Positions 1 through 12,852 of a DNA stretch of 64,000 bases are shown here, piece after piece (position 1 is the first letter of the stretch; the number at the start of each line of letters is the position of its first letter). Made by a program: the position numbers and the translations under genes. The DNA is from Ooceraea biroi. Lineage: Eukaryota > Arthropoda > Insecta > Hymenoptera > Formicidae. The stretch lies in contig NC_039512.1 of NCBI RefSeq assembly GCF_003672135.1, positions 10,370,874 through 10,434,873 of the forward strand. Reading direction: 5' to 3'. Below the pieces are notes generated by a model. That model saw nothing but the letters and a program-made list of their open reading frames with translations, was not told where the DNA came from and made no database searches.

Positions 1-12
1 CCACTTCTGAAT

Positions 13-194
13 TGTAAGAGGCGAAAAATAACTAGGGGACTGCCTTAGATTTGAACTCGAACTCTCCGGGATCCCTGGTTCACACACCTAGGTCTTAGGC
101 TGTACGGCCAATACTCCTACTGTTGTGATCAATTTGTTTTCATTCCGATCTTCTATACGACCTGTCAGTCTCGACTATCTTTCCAGATCTTACA
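13..194. repeat. LTR-like repeat, copy A
   Basis: This 182-bp repeat begins TGTAAGAGGCG and ends AGATCTTACA, and it matches 569-750. The TGTAAGA/TCTTACA ends are perfect inverted heptamers. The clearest difference from copy B is CTCG against CCTG near position 57. Confidence 0.6.
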
Positions 195-243
195 GCTCTG
201 CCAGCCTGATATTATATTCGTCCCCGAATGTCTCCAAATCGTC

Positions 244-461
244 GGTTCACTCCACTTGAGTCCTTCCCAACCTCCATTTTTGGTTCACTCTTCTGAGTCC
301 CTCCCAACCTCCATGTTGGTTCACTCTTCTGAGTCCCTCCCAACCTCCATGTTGGTTCACTCCTCTGAGTCCTTCCCAATCTCCATGTTGGTTCACTCCT
401 CTGAGTTCTTCCCAATCTCCACGTTGGTTCACTCCTCTGAGTCCGTCCTGACCTCCATGTT
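244..461. repeat. 36-bp minisatellite, six units
   Basis: Units begin GGTTCACTC at 244, 282, 318, 354, 390 and 426. Spacing is 36 bp except for the first unit, which is 38 bp. Each unit carries TCTGAGTCC and CCAACCTCC or a close variant. Because 36 is a multiple of three, all frames stay open and yield repetitive ORFs on both strands, which I do not treat as genes. The array sits inside the TRIM-like internal region. Confidence 0.9.
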
Positions 462-568
462 CAGGCTTCACTACCGGCCAGCTGCTTCTCAACTCCCTCC
501 TCTTCGAGGGGTAGCGAATGAATCTCAACTGTCTTCGAGGGGTAGCGGATTTTATCCCACTTCTGAAT

Positions 569-750
569 TGTAAGAGGCGAAAAATAACTAGGGGACTGCC
601 TTAGATTTGAACCTGAACTCTCCGGGATCCCTGGTTCACACACCTAGGTCTTAGGCTGTACGGCCAATACTCCTACTGTTGTGATCAATTTGTTTTCATT
701 CCGATCTTCTATACGACCTGTCAGTCTCGACTATCTTTCCAGATCTTACA
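569..750. repeat. LTR-like repeat, copy B
   Basis: This is the second 182-bp LTR-like repeat with the TGTAAGA and TCTTACA ends. Unrelated sequence begins right after it at 751, so this is the right boundary of the array. Confidence 0.6.
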
Positions 751-3700
751 ACATTTATACTTTCGGCGCCTTACCTAATACTTGCATCATGCATTTGGTG
801 AGTTTTATGACGTCACTTAATGGCGAATGATTTTCTGGGACACAGAAGCCGTAAAGCGCGCATTAGGAACTAATGCGCCTGAAGAAACAAGGAATTCTTT
901 GAGTTAATACCTAACACGGCTAACACGTGCGTCGAAATGTTGCCAACTGGGTTTACGAGTTTTAATTGAACCGTCTTCGTTTGTAATCTGATTAGGGATG
1001 CAAAGTACCCGGACTTATGAAAGTTGCTACACGTGCGTTCACGTGCGAGCTAATTTATGCTCGCTCCATGTTACGCACGTAGACCATGCCATACGTGGTC
1101 GGGGAGGTTACGATGTGGGGAGATGGCGTGCATTACATAACACACGGGACACGCCGCAGAGGAACGGACGACGTTCAGTTGCAAATGGAAGCGCGCTCAT
1201 CAACATCATCCCATAACCATCGATGCTTTAGGCTTCGACCGTTTTAATCTCCGCGGCGCGTACCGAGGCGACAGTTATTCGCCGCCACTCGTGTCAAATT
1301 GCTTGACGTTTATCCCGCGCCGCGAATTCCGGTCTCGGGGAATCCCACGGGAGCCATGCATCGTTTAGTAATGCACGTTTCGTCAAATATACGCGGAGAC
1401 ACGCGGTACATAATGCAGGGTAGTTACGCTCAATTTTACTTATCGTATCCCGCTCGGGCGTGACTCTCCGACCGGTTTTAATATTAATGTAATACCTGCA
1501 CACGCTAAGTTTTAATAATTTAATTTAATATTATTTGCTCCCTTTCTCCCGATTCCAATATGTGTTTGCGTGTACATTGGCAATATGGGACGCGTTTAAT
1601 AATTTACTGTAGAATGAGTCAAAATATTCATATTTCTGATAACAATAAACGTTACTGTGTGCAATTGTTGTGCTGAAATACGATCATTATCGATCTTTTT
1701 ATATCACTTTTAAACCATTTGCAAATGAAAAATGACAATGTATAATGCAGTATATTTAGTTTAAATTTAGCTTATCGTGTAGAACTATTGTTATTCATAT
1801 CATAAATAAAATGAAGAAATGTCCACTTATAAACGTAAATAATTGATACTGGATCGTGTGTAAGAAAACGTTTTAGCCGGTATTGCGGATGCAATCGGGT
1901 GAAATAGATTCGGCCAAAGCGAAGTAATCACCCGATAAAGTTGTTGACCCGTGATTTTTAATCAATCTTCGTTCGTGCATCGCTCGCGTGATCGGTCCGC
2001 GATATCCGAAAATCGAATGAACGCCAAGCGTGAGCTGGCCCGGGCTACTGAATCTCATTCGACGTAACTGTAAATTGTTGCTTCAACAATACCTATAAAA
2101 TACAATTGAGATATATCCAGTTGGCAGCAGTTAAGAATAAAAACATGATTTTTTTGACTAACTTTTCAATTCTTTAAATTGTACAATTCTATGAGATAAT
2201 ACGTCGATCGATAATAAAATGGTAATGTTAATAAAAAATCAGAAACACAAACTGTAATATATTAAAATAAAGAATAAAATTGAGCATTTTTTACAAAACG
2301 TTTAATTTACAAATTTCTGCAAGAATTTAATGATTTGGAAACATTTGAAATCTTAAATTTTACCAGTTTTATTCTTCCTCATGAAATTAAAAAATAACAG
2401 TTTAAACAATTCGTTTAAATTCGATGCGTAAAAGATTATCTACAAATACCACATCGAACAGTTTAATCGTTCGCTGATTAATTACTGAGATACGAAAAAA
2501 CGCGTTTTTCTTTCAACAGAAACGAGGCTCGTTGAAGAAGACGCAGTTTTCATTACGTGCTAAGTAATTAATTGGCACTTCATTTGCATAACTGTCACAA
2601 AGGCTACAGTTTGATCGATGTACTTTCGCGCGTTAATTGATCGATGGCTCTGTATTCAAATTCTCCAATTCCCCGCGCACCTTTGTGTTAAATTAAAAAT
2701 TTAAACGTATTCGGAGTTTTGATAGCAATTTCAATCTTTTCACCGGACAAAAATATATCTTTTCATCGAATTTTTGCAACAGAAAAGCATGAACGAGATA
2801 GAATAGAAAACAACGTTCTACATTTTAATATTTTTACAATAAATACATATGTTTAATTGTATCGGCTAATCAAACATGAGGTCACTGCAATATCCGAGAA
2901 ATTGTGATTGAGACCTCGGTTTTTCCCGGTCAGTGGGTTTTTTGTTTAACAGCATTATTGCAGCAAAATCCTGGGTGATCGATACCGTGACGCGGCTGGG
3001 GAAGCGGAATATAATAACAACAAGAATGGGAGTAACAAGAAACACATGGCTGCGTCTTTGCATTCAGTTCCAGAACAGCTGCTAGTCGTTGGGAAACTGC
3101 AGCAGGGACTCGTGAGAACTTAAAGACGAAGTTACACCGCCTCAAACTCCAACTCGATACGTTCTCCCGCCTCCTGTTTCCCTTTACCAAGATACGGGTT
3201 TACCTTTATTTTTATGTACGAAAGTTGTTGCAGTCGTAAGCACCGCCAATGTTGTACCGCCCGTGCTCATCGGCACGATAAAATAAAGCATCTCACCGGC
3301 CGAAAAGTGCACCTTTATCTCCGAGAATTGCATTTGGACCGCGGATACCTTTTACATTCTCCCGACTTGCCTCACGAGACTTACGGAAAAACTTTAAGAG
3401 CGTACCTCCGACGAGCTTTTCTCAGTCGAGATTTAATTTTTCAGCCGAGTAATTGCACGTAAGTACGTGGCGATTAAAAGTCTTTGAAAAGTGACGTCTA
3501 CAAAGCAAAATAAGCAACACAAAGCGTTTTCCTCCCCCCCCCCCTCTCTCTCTCTCAAAAGTAAGGCGAACTGATCTTGCGTTCGAAGAGCTAGTTCCAA
3601 CTCTATTCGTTCGATTTGCTCGGCAGTCCGAATTCTCTTCTAAATAAATTTCTCTCCGTCCGATGTGTACGTGTTTCGCGAAGAACGATCACCGAGAGGA

Positions 3701-4242
3701 GCCGAAGAATTGCAACGCGCAACGAGAACCACCCTCGGGAGCGGAATCGGCGCTCGCCGGTCCGAGATAATTCCGCGGCGTTACAATTTGGCAGCTCCAT
3801 CGAGTTGTTCCGAGCCGTTTCTCGATCGTCGAGTGCCTGTCGTAATATGCCAGAGTTCTCACGTGCATTAGTCTCGTCTCCCCCTTAAGGGGAACATGTA
3901 TATACCGCGATAGCGGGACGGGCGAAAGGAGCGAGGAGTTTGCCAAGTCCGCGCGTACTGTTTTGGCAGCGTTCTGAGACTTAAGATGGCGGGAATAAGG
4001 GCTTCAAAGAGGATCGTGGATGGCTGGCTGGTTGGCAGCTGCGTGCACGATCTCGCACACCGAACTGATTGGATGAAGCGCGATCTCTTCTTCACCCCGA
4101 TGGTCCCCCGCGATAAGCGATTATTTCGATCGTTAAAGTGACAATTCGGCTTTCATAAATGCGATGTGGATAGACAGGTCTATCCTGATAATTTAGTTTG
4201 ATTTATTCTAATTGTGTGGCATCCGATATTAGCAGGGACATA
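751..4242. other. No gene seen; flanking or intronic DNA
   Basis: Stop codons are frequent and the short open frames show no recognisable domain, splice context or codon signature. GC content varies: 1000-1500 and 3600-4100 are richer in CpG, while 1500-3000 is AT-rich. If the neuroligin gene continues left of 12477, this stretch could be intron, but nothing in it proves so. Confidence 0.5.
3532..3556. repeat. Poly-C / CT microsatellite
   Basis: A run of C bases is followed directly by a CT dinucleotide run ending at about 3556. It is a simple low-complexity tract. Confidence 0.9.
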
Positions 4243-4674
4243 CAGGGTGTCCCAGACCTACCGTATCACCGGTTAATGGTAGATTCCTGAGGTGATTCTG
4301 AGACGAATGTTCCTCTTGCAAAATGTCGAGGGTGGCGTAGTTTCGGCGCTACGAAGGGTTGTAGTTATCCTATCCTTGTGCAGAATTTTCCCGCGTTCAG
4401 TGACGGTGGGTCGAAGGGGTCCCGCGCGTCGCGCACACTTCAATTTGATCTTAATTTTTCGCGGCTGTTCAAATTGAAGTGTGCGCGATGCGCGGGACCC
4501 CTTCGACCCACCGTCACTGAACGCGGGAAAATTCTGCACAAGGATAGGATAACTACAACCCTTCGTAGCGCCGAAACTACGCCACCCTCGACATTTTGCA
4601 AGAGGACCATTCGTCTCAGAATCACCTCAGGAATCTACCATTAACCGGTGATACGGTAGGTCTGGGACACCCTG
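4243..4674. mobile_element. Palindromic MITE, family A, copy 1 (432 bp)
   Basis: The element starts CAGGGTGTCCCAGACC and ends with its reverse complement, and it is flanked by TA on both sides (4241-4242 and 4675-4676). Nearly the whole element is one inverted repeat of about 200-bp arms around a 24-bp unpaired core near 4446-4470. The same element recurs at 24215-24645. Length, palindromic build and TA flanks fit a non-autonomous Tc1/mariner-type MITE. Open frames on both strands are mirror images of each other and are not genes. Confidence 0.9.
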
Positions 4675-4736
4675 TATACGGATGCATAGAATATAGAAAC
4701 AATATACTATAATACAAATATGGCATATAGAATATA

Positions 4737-5497
4737 CAGGGTGTCCCAGGTTTTAACCGACAAACTGCGGGAGCATATTCTACTAGTGGAAATAAGAAAA
4801 AATTCTTATATCGAGTTTGCTTAGAAATACTTTATTACAAAGTTATAAACCAATATTGAAAAGAAATATCAGATAAGTAACAACGGATTTTTTCACAAAA
4901 ATAAAAATTATGTACGCAATGATTTAGCGACGCATTTCAAAATGTTGTCCTTGCACATCGATACAAGCTAGACATCGACGTAGTACAGAATTTGTTACGG
5001 TACGACATTCCTGAAAATTTTGTTGCATCTCAGTAACTGAATTAGTAATTCGTTGCTTTAAATCTATCTGGTACTCTCCTGTTAGGAAATCTACGTTGAT
5101 ACTCTCGTACGGCAGCTCGTGCATTTCCGTCACAGAATCCGTACACGAAATGAATATCAGTGTATTCCTAATTTGAAAACACTTTTGGCATTCTGATAGT
5201 AATTGCTAGTTCACACGACGATTGAAATCTAACAGCTACTGTTGTGAAAGTAACAATCATACTGAATCGTTTCAACATAGTGAACATGAATACATGTGAA
5301 TACATGTAACATAAACATCTTCGACCTTCCAAATTCTACACTATGTTCCGTTGTTACTTATCTCATATTTCTTTTCAATATTGGTTTATAACTTTGTAAT
5401 AAAGCATTTCTAAGCAAACTCGATATAAGAATTTTTTCTTATTTCCACTAGTAGAATATGCTCCCGCAGTTTGTCGGTTAAAACCCGGGACACCCTG
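4737..5497 (-). mobile_element. Deleted mariner-like element, copy 1 (761 bp)
   Basis: Terminal inverted repeats of about 150 bp begin CAGGGTGTCCC, and TA flanks both ends. The inside, read on the minus strand, keeps the start of a transposase gene (helix-turn-helix region with GNARAAVREYQ) and its last part (LKQRITN ... NSVLRRCLACID). These are joined at about 5062-5066, with the catalytic middle missing. The junction is the same as in the copy at 16516-17276, and the total length is also the same. Compared with the longer copy at 44559-45657 it lacks 338 bp. It cannot encode a working transposase. Confidence 0.93.
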
Positions 5498-7613
5498 TAT
5501 ATAATATAGAATATAGAAACCAAATATAAATATAGATATGAATTATAATATTATGATAAGTCAACTTGAAATGTATTAATAATATTATCAAAATGAAAAT
5601 GCACTTGGGGACGACTATATGACTAAATTAAGTGCAAAATCGAGAAACAAAAACAGGATGAAGTGATTAGAGATAAGAACAAGCCACGAGTGCATATGCA
5701 CACTGAGAAACCCATTTGGTTGGATTAATCAAATTTTGGTTGACATGACATAAGTCATTTGTTTCTATATGAGCAAACGAATACTTTTGTTCGAGGAATA
5801 AATTAATTTTGTTGCGAGAATATGTATGTGGAACCAAATATTTTGTTCAAAGTACAAAACTCCTATTTTGCTACTATTAAATACAGATACTACGACTTAC
5901 GGATTGTAACTGCAACACACTTTTTGTTTCTGGACTATATACATTTCAGTATTATTTGTTGAAGGAACAAAATACTTTTGTTAACAGCCAACAAAAGAAG
6001 TTGGTGTTTGTAAACAATCCAATCTTTTTCAAAAACCAATTGATTTATTTCAATGAAACAAAACTCGCCAACGAAAAACTTTTGGTTCCATCAACTAATT
6101 AGGTTTCTCAGTGCAATGAACATATCAATGCAAAGAGAACGCAAACAGACGTGCAATTCACGGATGCTCACATGCGCATTCACTAAGTGCTATTACGTGA
6201 TGATTTATACTCTGCACACGTCATATTCTGTAGCGGATTTACTACCCATATAGATTCTCGTTTGCGCGAAATCGATGTGCCAAACCTACTTCGGACGCTG
6301 TCAGGATTATACCATATCATTATGATGTTGAACAGAACAACATCGCCTATTGCATTATTTTAACTCGTCTATATTTATTGCTGTATATTTCAAGGTGTGC
6401 GAAGCTCACCGTGCTTTTGGTATACACGAGTAATATGAGAAGTTATGAATGAAGAAAAATAATGCTTCGAGATAGATAGTAAACTGTTTACAATTTCTGG
6501 AAATGGAACTAATGGAAAATCTGGAGATCCAAGCTTACGCGTGGATATAATATTGTTGCAATATTGATGCAACTCGTACAATCTGACATTCGAGTTAAAA
6601 TTGTTCATTGGTAGATGTATGATCGTCATCGTAATTCTAATTTTCAGTTTGCAAAATATTAACAGAATTACTGGACTGGACGGAGTCCTGGACAATGTAA
6701 ATTTTAACTAAGAAGGTGAGCAAGGCTCTGCAAGTTTCGGGATTTACTTTGGTTAAATTTCTAGTTTCCTTGGCGGAATGAAACATCGCCTTCCGAACTC
6801 TCCGATTCTCTAGAATTCTAGATTTATTGACAGTTTGTCGGATACTTGGCCTGTAAGATTCTCTGAACTCCTGGAATTTATTATCGCAAGATTTATAGCT
6901 CTTCACGCGCTCCTGATCCTACTCTTTAAGATTTATTAATTCCTTCACTCTGTCCCAGCTTCCCAGAGATACGATGACGAAACTTTTGGCGGATCTTCCG
7001 CCGCGTTTTTTGCAGCCGCGACTATTACGTAAATTCCTGAAGAGAGATCTTACATGTATACAGGTATATGTTCCCGAGCGCCGATGGCGGTGCGCCAGGA
7101 AGGCGCTGAAACTTTTAAAAGAACGAACATTGTCGCCCGCGAGGGCGCATAAAAAAATCGGAAAGTCCGTTGCAGCGCGGTAAAGTTCGCTAGTATGGTT
7201 TACAGCGCCGATTGGATTGGAACTTTCTCCTCTCTCGAACTTCAAGCGCGCACACATATGTAACTTTCGTGATACAAATGTGAACTTGAACGTGATGGAA
7301 TATAACGCGAAGTATAGACATGGTTGCCGGCAAGGGATATCCCTCTTTAATTAAAACATATGCGACTTAGCCTGCCGAGACCGAGTTTAATGTCGGTACA
7401 ATATAACCGTAATAAAAGAAGAGCCCGGGTGCAAAGTTATGGCTCCTGCAAGGATAACTACGTGCACGCAAAACTTGTTACTTACCGGGCATCGCGATGT
7501 TTATGTCAACGAGAGAATATAGTACGAGTATCCGCTTTAAGATAATTTTAGTACAGTAAAGTAAGGGATAAGAGTTTTGAATTCTCTAAGAAAGTGAGAG
7601 ACAAAAAGAAAAT

Positions 7614-7728
7614 TATTGGGTTGTAACATATATTCGTCTCGCACTCTTTTAGTGTTTTTAATAACAATTATAATGTCACAACCCATAATTTAAACACTAA
7701 AAATAGGAATATACATTATAACCCAATA
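7614..7728. repeat. Imperfect inverted repeat (MITE-like hairpin)
   Basis: The left arm starts TATTGGGTTGTAACATATAT and the right arm ends ATACATTATAACCCAATA. Both arms also share a TTTAGTGTTT block further in. The pairing is imperfect. It may be an old small MITE, but I see no clean target duplication. Confidence 0.4.
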
Positions 7729-9720
7729 CTTTCTTCTGTTTTTTCTCTTCCTTTCTGCGATCTCTAATTTTCATGTTTCGGCGATTTTGAAAGTCATGCA
7801 CGCCGCGTGTAAAACATTCATTTCTATTGATTAATATCGCTGTTCCGACAATTCACTTTTTCTTCACGAGCCTGCTAATAATAATTCATGGTTAGCCGAA
7901 GTGACGTGAGGTTGAATGCGCGCACACGGGAAGCCAATATTGAAGATATTTATTGCCCGGGACGGTCAAAGGAGGAGTAGGAAGAGGTGGGTCGCGAGTT
8001 CGGCGGTGTCACCTTCAATATTTTGTAATAAATTGCCAACTTTCTCAGGATTTCCGGCATGGCGCACGGCCTGGTCTGGCCCGGCTAATCTCGGTAAGAG
8101 CAAAGTCGCGAGGCTTCGAAAGTTCGAGGATGAACTTGCTGTTTAGCGCTTTATACTTGGGCGATAGTCTCGGGACGCTACTGCCTTCAAGCCTTTCCAG
8201 GTTTCATCCTGCCTTTAATCCCGGGATAAGGAAACGTCCTCTCTCCTCCCTCCTCCCAAGGGGAACCCGTCCAAAGGGAAGCAACCCTCTAAGTAGCTTG
8301 TTCTTCGTAGCTGCCAGAAGCCAACTTCCGTTCCGTACCGTTAGCTTTATTGATATAGCGAATCAGGGACAGAAAATCAATGAATTTAGAGAACGGTTTC
8401 GGACGAATACGTGTACAATGTTAACATGCTTCAATTTTCTTTACATCGCTTTTCAATGTTCGTTCGTTCGTTGTTTGAATCGTATCATGCAGACGAGAAA
8501 CTTTTATTAAATTAGGTATAAGGAATATTTTGGTTTTGTTGTCTGCATTTATAATTAGACGTTTCGTAATGATTAACTGTGTACAAGCGAATTTTTTAAA
8601 CTGAATCTAATGAGTTTCACCATGAGTTTCGTCAAACTTCTTCCTCGGACTCGTACTACGATTACACCGGTTTCCATCACTGACACAAGTTTATCATTGA
8701 TCCAGTGCTGGACCTTTGGTCTAGTCGATATTGGACCAGATATGATCGATTAGCCGGAACGCGTTACCTCATAACTTGCACGCGAAAAGCCGGCCAGCCT
8801 TGCCTTGTAATCTTCGCGTAATCTATTTAAGCTCGTTATTTCACGTCGCAGCGCCTTGCTACCGTTACGAGCTTCTCATACTACGTTTCTATACAGGATG
8901 GTTACAGGATATCCTACACGACACCCGCATTTCCAACTTCGAAAGACGTCTCTTTTTTAGGAAGACACAACAAAAGTTTCACCAAAAGTTTGTGAGTGCG
9001 TGCTATTTATTCAATATTCTAATTTTCCACCATTTCCTGTATAATAAATGTAACATACGTGCGCATAATGCAGATTCCCCAAAATATTCAACAATATGAT
9101 GTGATTTCTGCATTTTCTTTTTATTACTCTACACTTTCTATTATTTCTACTGGAGTCGACTTCTGATAATTCGCAGACTTGCGTCTTCTAAAAGTAACGG
9201 TAAAAAATGTCAACTATACGTGTGTATCGCTTATACCGAATAAAATGTTTAATAAATAAATAATACGAGGAATATCACGCAAGGTGAGTTTGTTGCAAAG
9301 CTTGTGAAACACCTTGTAGGTGTTTATACGCCGGTGTTATGCGAACGCGACAGCGTCCACCCGTGTCAAATGTCACCGTTCATCACGAACCGGATATAAA
9401 CCCCTGGCGCAACGCTCGTCATGGCTTTACGAGCTCTCAGCGCGGCAGCGGGAAAAAAAGGAAATACGGGAGGATCTGATTTAATTACGGACAATGGCGT
9501 CTGTAACAAACGCGTGAATCGGCGAAGCGACGCAATAGATCGTTTGGGAACGCCTCGAGCAGCAGACGTTGCTGCCACGATACGTACAATTGTTTTAATT
9601 TCACTGCATTCGGCGTTTTTGCCAAGCTTTTTTTTGCTGTTTTAATTAAAGATTCATTCCTAGCGTCCAGCTGGCTTAATTGAAGACTCGTTACGGACGT
9701 GTCCGTACTACGTCATTTTC

Positions 9721-9753
9721 GGAATGAGCACCATTAGTCACGGTGCTCATTCC
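9721..9753. other. Perfect 12-bp stem hairpin
   Basis: GGAATGAGCACC and its exact reverse complement GGTGCTCATTCC are separated by nine bases. Pairing does not extend beyond the 12 bp. It is too short for a typical insect microRNA precursor, and I assign no function. Confidence 0.5.
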
Positions 9754-12476
9754 TTCCGATTGTAAGATTCTGAGATTTACCAATTTTATATACGTATATA
9801 CAGCACATGATACAGTATATATAGGATGCATCATTTTCGAAAAATAAAATTTTGGATTATTATATTTATTTCTAAGTTTTATAAGTTTTGGATTTTGAAT
9901 TAATCGATCTCGAAACTTCGAATTCCAGTTTAGATCACCGAGAGCATGACGATTCTGTCTTTCTGGAGCGAAGCAACATCAAATATAAATTTTAAAATTT
10001 GAAATTGTAAAATTTGACGCAAAAGTCAAACTAAAACAGCATATGTCTATTTAATCGATTCCATCTAATAATGATAATAAAATTGGTTATCAAAACGTAA
10101 ATACGCAATTGTAAGGTATAAAACAATGATAAATAATTGAGGTCTAACTCAACACGAAAATTAATCGATTCTAAAGCGAAGTGCGCTTATATGAGAATTA
10201 AGGAGCATCTACAAGGGATGTTGAGGGCAAAGCGAGGAGGGGGTAAAAACTATACGCGAAGTAGATAGCGAAACGCTGCGGTGAGAGCGGATGGGCGAAC
10301 AAAAGCGGAATGCCGAGACGTAAAACAACGACCACTCGAACCGACGATTGCTGTTTTCGTTTCGGTCGGAAACCCCGCCCGTTTCATCGCCGAGTTGCCG
10401 GAAATCGAAGATTAAACTGAATCGAAGGAACAAAAGATTATTGAATTTCTTCGCGGCGTAAAATTCGAAACAGACTTGCTGGTAATGCTCGACTTACTTC
10501 GAATGGCGAGCGTTTGCAATCAGATTTAAATACATGTGTAAGTGAATTATTTGTTTCTTGTTAAGAACTAAAATGTGTGATGCAGTCAATTAGCATAAGA
10601 AGTATTTGAACGGTAGAAAAGTCTAATGGTATCCAACACAAAAATATCTCAGATTGTTTTAAAAGAGAAATGTGAAATAATCAGAAAATTTATAGTTGTC
10701 AACAATAACATTTATAGCCTGAGGACGAATCCAAGTCTTAACCGTGCAGATTCTAGAAAACGTATAACAATGTTGTGGGTATAATGTATCGATATCTCTA
10801 GTGAGAATCCCGTTTCCCGGGCGCGAGCTTTCTGCCGAGGGCTTTTATTCGAGCTAGATAAGAAAGACGGAGGTGCAAAAAAAATTAATCACAGGGAGGG
10901 AAAGTGCCCGCCCTTCTGCTCCATTTTCACGGCACATTTTTCTCGAATCACGCGCGAGTGTCTCGGAGAATCGACTCAAATCGACTCGCACCGAGTCGAG
11001 CAACGTGGAATGTAGGCTATTGGTTCAACACGATTTTTCACCAGACTTTCCGACGAAGAATGGCAGACACTTTCCGTCATGTCTCACACAATAGTGATTC
11101 TGATGAACATTTTTTTATCATCAAGCCGAATTATTTAATGTGCGCATAAGTTTGAAATTCTAATCAAGCATCATTTGGCTTATGGGCAGTGCCAGGCTTG
11201 GCGTCTAAAGGACCATTTTAGCAAAACAAAAGATGCTATTATTACAACAAACATTATTATTACATTATCATATGCGCATATTATTACATACATTTAATTA
11301 TTACATACTAATGAACATATTTTCGTATAGATGGCAATAATAAGATTGTTTCTAGATTCTTTATTTCAAATGGTCTCGAATAAAACAAAAAGCATATGTA
11401 TATAATGCTTTCATTATTGTATATTGTTAACAAAAATAACAATTGAATTAGAAAAAAATAATGATCGAGCTGGGTAATTTTCGCGGATACGCAGGAACGG
11501 TCAGTTTGCAGAATAGGCCGCAGATTTTTTTTTCCCTTTTTTTCAGGTCAAAGTGCTCATTTCGCATCATCCACGACATGCTCGAGCACGGTTCTCAACA
11601 ATAAAAATGTCCCCGCGGAAAGCCTCTGGCCGCTCTTTTCCTCCGGCTTGGACAGCTACACACGAGTGGCAAGCCGTGTTCCTGGCGCGACACTTCATCT
11701 CCCGCCCTTTCTTCCCTCACGTACGAAACGATGAAAGCTCGCCCGGGATCCGACCCGTTCTAATTCGAGCTAACTCGGCAGCCAGCGCGCTTTCTTCATG
11801 CGCACAGGGCCAAGTGAAGACTAATCGAACGTCGAGTGGCCGCGCTCGAGATGAACCGCTCGCGTGAGCCCGCTCTCGTTATTCGCTCCGTGAAACTGGA
11901 GAGGGCACCTTCGTTTTTTCAGCATTTGCATTCTATCTTCTCCCGTGCTGTTAATTTAATTCCAGAAACGTGATGCTAACGCGCCATTTCCCGCCAGCTC
12001 TCGCCAGTTCAGAAGCGAGCGAGCCGATCGTTCGCATCGCGCTGCAGCAACCGAAAGCCGAAGTATTCGGTAATTTAAGTTTTTATTCGCAACTCACACG
12101 CAGTTAATAGCATGGCGGTTTAATAGTTGTGGGCCGTTTCTCACCCTTTGTTTCAGCTCGCAACTTTCCGCTTGAGCTTTCATGAGTAAATTATACAAAA
12201 TGGTAGCACGAAAACTTTTCACAAGTTTGGAGAGGCTCGACGTACATTTTGAACAATTATTTTCGCCTTTGTTAGCTACCAAAAGTTATTCCAGGTTCTT
12301 TATAATTACGCACTCTCGAGTGTCTCGAGACAATCGGGGAATTAAAGTTCGAGGAAATATCTTATAATTTTCCTAATTTATGACAGTTCCAAAATATTCG
12401 TCTAACTCGAATCACCAGTATTTCAAAACGTATCGGGCGGTCTAAAAATACTTAACGCTTATTGTGTAATGCTTAC

Positions 12477-12604
12477 CGATTTCCAAGTACTTTTGATGCA
12501 CTGGATCGTACTGCTCCCAGGACAAACTGCGAAATCGGCTCTTTTCCCTACTAGCCGGCAAAAGAGTGTCGTTTCTTCCATGATGATCGATAATGTTCGG
12601 GTTT
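12477..12604 (-). CDS. Nlg: Neuroligin exon, end of esterase domain
   Basis: This 128-bp exon is bounded by acceptor TTGACAG and donor G|GTAAGC. It takes one base from the previous exon's GG to make Gly and then encodes 42 residues. It starts NPNIIDHHGRND and ends SWEQYDPVHQKYLEI, with one base left over. The pattern KTG-NPN from the previous exon corresponds to KTGDPN in other neuroligins, and YDPVHQKYLEIG matches the conserved stretch before the stalk. The exon is short and lies 24.8 kb from the previous one. A foldback transposon begins only 248 bp upstream of its acceptor. The next exon downstream was not found in 1-12476. Confidence 0.92.
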
Positions 12605-12843
12605 CTGTCAATCAGACGAGCAAGTTATGAGTTATTAGCAATTTTAATGAATATACAGTACATTTATGGACATAATAATAACGATAAGACAATAATTAAA
12701 AAATAATTGTGTCCTTTTAGGAAAAAATACGTTAGTCCAATACATAAGAGGGACAACACGCAAGTGCAAATAATCAAGTTAAATTAATTCATTAAGACAA
12801 GGATCCCAAATATCGATGTTTCCCTAAACTTTGTGTTCTACTA

Positions 12844-12852
12844 GATTACACT
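12844..12852. repeat. 9-bp target-site duplication, left (GATTACACT)
   Basis: GATTACACT abuts the left end of the foldback element and is repeated exactly at 15379-15387 on the other side. Confidence 0.85.

Larger units (their letters stand above)
1..750. mobile_element. Tandem TRIM-like retroelement array (LTR, internal, LTR)
   Basis: A 194-bp block at 1-194 recurs at 557-750 with an offset of exactly 556 bp and only a few substitutions. Inside it, a 182-bp segment starts with TGTAAGA and ends with TCTTACA, the short inverted ends expected of an LTR. About 374 bp lie between the two LTR-like copies and hold no convincing protein, so this fits a terminal-repeat retrotransposon in miniature. 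The 12 bases before the first LTR (1-12) equal the 12 bases before the second (557-568). The window therefore opens inside a longer tandem array of LTR, internal and LTR units, of which the last ends at 750. Open frames here arise from the repeat and are not genes. Sense strand, primer-binding site and polypurine tract are not settled. A non-LTR satellite unit is the main alternative. Confidence 0.6.
5498..12476. other. No gene seen; probable neuroligin intron or flank
   Basis: I looked here for the next neuroligin exon, which should begin with two bases completing a codon and encode the end of the esterase domain, a transmembrane helix and a tail. I did not find it. The longest open frame (7953-8510, plus) is low-complexity, has no recognisable domain and looks like chance. 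CpG-rich patches occur at 7900-8300 and 11550-12050. Two small hairpins are listed separately. Confidence 0.5.

Noticed and set aside
212..573. Overlapping ORFs on both strands in the minisatellite
   Set aside because: The 36-bp period keeps all frames open; the proteins are pure repeat translations.
4273..4644. Paired ORFs on both strands with near-identical proteins
   Set aside because: They are mirror images produced by the palindromic MITE and carry no domain.
7953..8510. 185-codon plus-strand ORF
   Set aside because: It is the longest frame in the window, but it has a chance-like composition, no domain and no splice or promoter context.
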